A stretch of DNA of 5,441 bases, taken from positions 1-5,441 of the forward strand of contig CAMMYR010000057.1 of NCBI GenBank assembly GCA_946528255.1, in the 5' to 3' direction. Made by a program: the position numbers and the translations under genes. Positions 5,041 to 5,441 of this stretch are shown here, piece after piece; positions within the stretch are counted from its first letter, which is position 1; each line of letters opens with the position of its first letter. Under the pieces are notes generated by a model. It searched no databases. It was not told where the DNA came from and worked only from the letters and a program-made list of their open reading frames with translations. Origin of the DNA: an uncultured Methanomicrobiales archaeon (GTDB taxonomy: Archaea > Thermoplasmatota > Thermoplasmata > Methanomassiliicoccales > Methanomethylophilaceae).

Positions 5041-5441
5041 ATGAGGCTGTACGAGTCCTCCGGTCGGACCGCCGAGATCCCGGCGGACATATTCGATTCC
5101 ATTGTAGCGATAGAGCGCCTGAGGGCCCTCGACCCGATCAGGGTCAGGGAGTACTCCGCCGCGATACCCGTGGCGGAGGGGATGATCCTGGAAGGATATC
5201 CTCAGGCTGTTCGCGGGCTGTTCCAATCTTCCCCTTCGTTCATGGACGCATCCAATGCCATGGGAGGGGATCCCGACGCATCGGAGCTGGAGCAGCTGGA
5301 CGCCTCGTACAATATGGCGGACGGAGCGGATGTCAACCCGTTGCTCCTGGTTCCGGCCGCCGTCTTCGACCTGTGCATGCTGTCCAGGACGGATCCCGGC
5401 GCATCCTTCCCGATGACCCAGGCCCTTCTGGCCGCCCACGG
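5041..5441 (+). CDS. Unrecognised ORF, 5' part, continuing beyond the right edge
   Basis: An ATG 2 nt after the aminotransferase stop opens a frame of 133 complete codons with no stop before the window ends. The frame shows the local codon habits (AGG, GAC, ATC, GCC), and the spacing argues for an operon with coupled translation; the Shine-Dalgarno sequence is weak. The product begins MRLYESSGRTAEIPADIF. It looks soluble, with no signal peptide or membrane segment, and is rather acidic around residues 76-99, with a mildly hydrophobic stretch LLLVPAAVFDLCML (101-114). I recognise no family, so no function is given. A gene coupled to an aminotransferase is often in the same pathway, but nothing here confirms it. 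An antisense frame at 4969-5439 is open too, but it is Gly/Arg/Gln-rich and overlaps the aminotransferase gene. Confidence 0.65.
   Translation, partial: MRLYESSGRTAEIPADIFDSIVAIERLRALDPIRVREYSAAIPVAEGMILEGYPQAVRGLFQSSPSFMDASNAMGGDPDASELEQLDASYNMADGADVNPLLLVPAAVFDLCMLSRTDPGASFPMTQALLAAH

Noticed and set aside
1..5441. CRISPR array, insertion sequence or attachment site
   Set aside because: I saw no regularly spaced direct repeats, transposase motifs or terminal inverted repeats. The gene content is chromosomal housekeeping plus unknown membrane proteins.

Overview
The window looks archaeal. It has a ribose-1,5-bisphosphate isomerase/form III RuBisCO pair, AT-rich TATA-like boxes about 25 nt before the start codons, and several first genes without a Shine-Dalgarno sequence (leaderless-type starts). 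Arg is often AGG, and the DNA is moderately GC-rich apart from AT-rich promoter gaps. A euryarchaeon, perhaps a Thermoplasmatota or methanogen relative, is my inference; no marker in the window fixes the taxon.

Layout: (1) Positions 1-1831, minus strand: a two-gene operon of ribose-1,5-bisphosphate isomerase followed by form III RuBisCO large subunit, which runs off the left edge. The genes share an ATGA start/stop overlap. Together they carry the last two steps of the archaeal AMP (pentose bisphosphate) pathway, which turns nucleotide ribose into 3-phosphoglycerate. The first enzyme, AMP phosphorylase, is not in the window. (2) Positions 1832-2048: a divergent intergenic region with promoters in both directions and small inverted repeats. 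(3) Positions 2049-3478, plus strand: two unrelated-looking multi-pass membrane proteins of unknown function, separated by a perfect GC hairpin. (4) Positions 3276-3821, minus strand: a stand-alone RNase III catalytic-domain protein. Its 3' end overlaps the second membrane protein gene, as annotated, by 203 nt. (5) Positions 3822-3880: a compact divergent promoter with one AT-rich core probably serving both directions. (6) Positions 3881-5441, plus strand: a class I aminotransferase and, 2 nt after its stop, an unrecognised ORF that runs off the right edge.

There is no sign of mobile elements, CRISPR, tRNA or rRNA. The well-supported biology is the nucleotide-salvage RuBisCO operon, the RNase III and the aminotransferase. 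The two membrane proteins and the last ORF are of unknown function. I did not find a clearly new multi-gene system. The most unusual points are the RNase III gene in an archaeal setting and its long convergent overlap.
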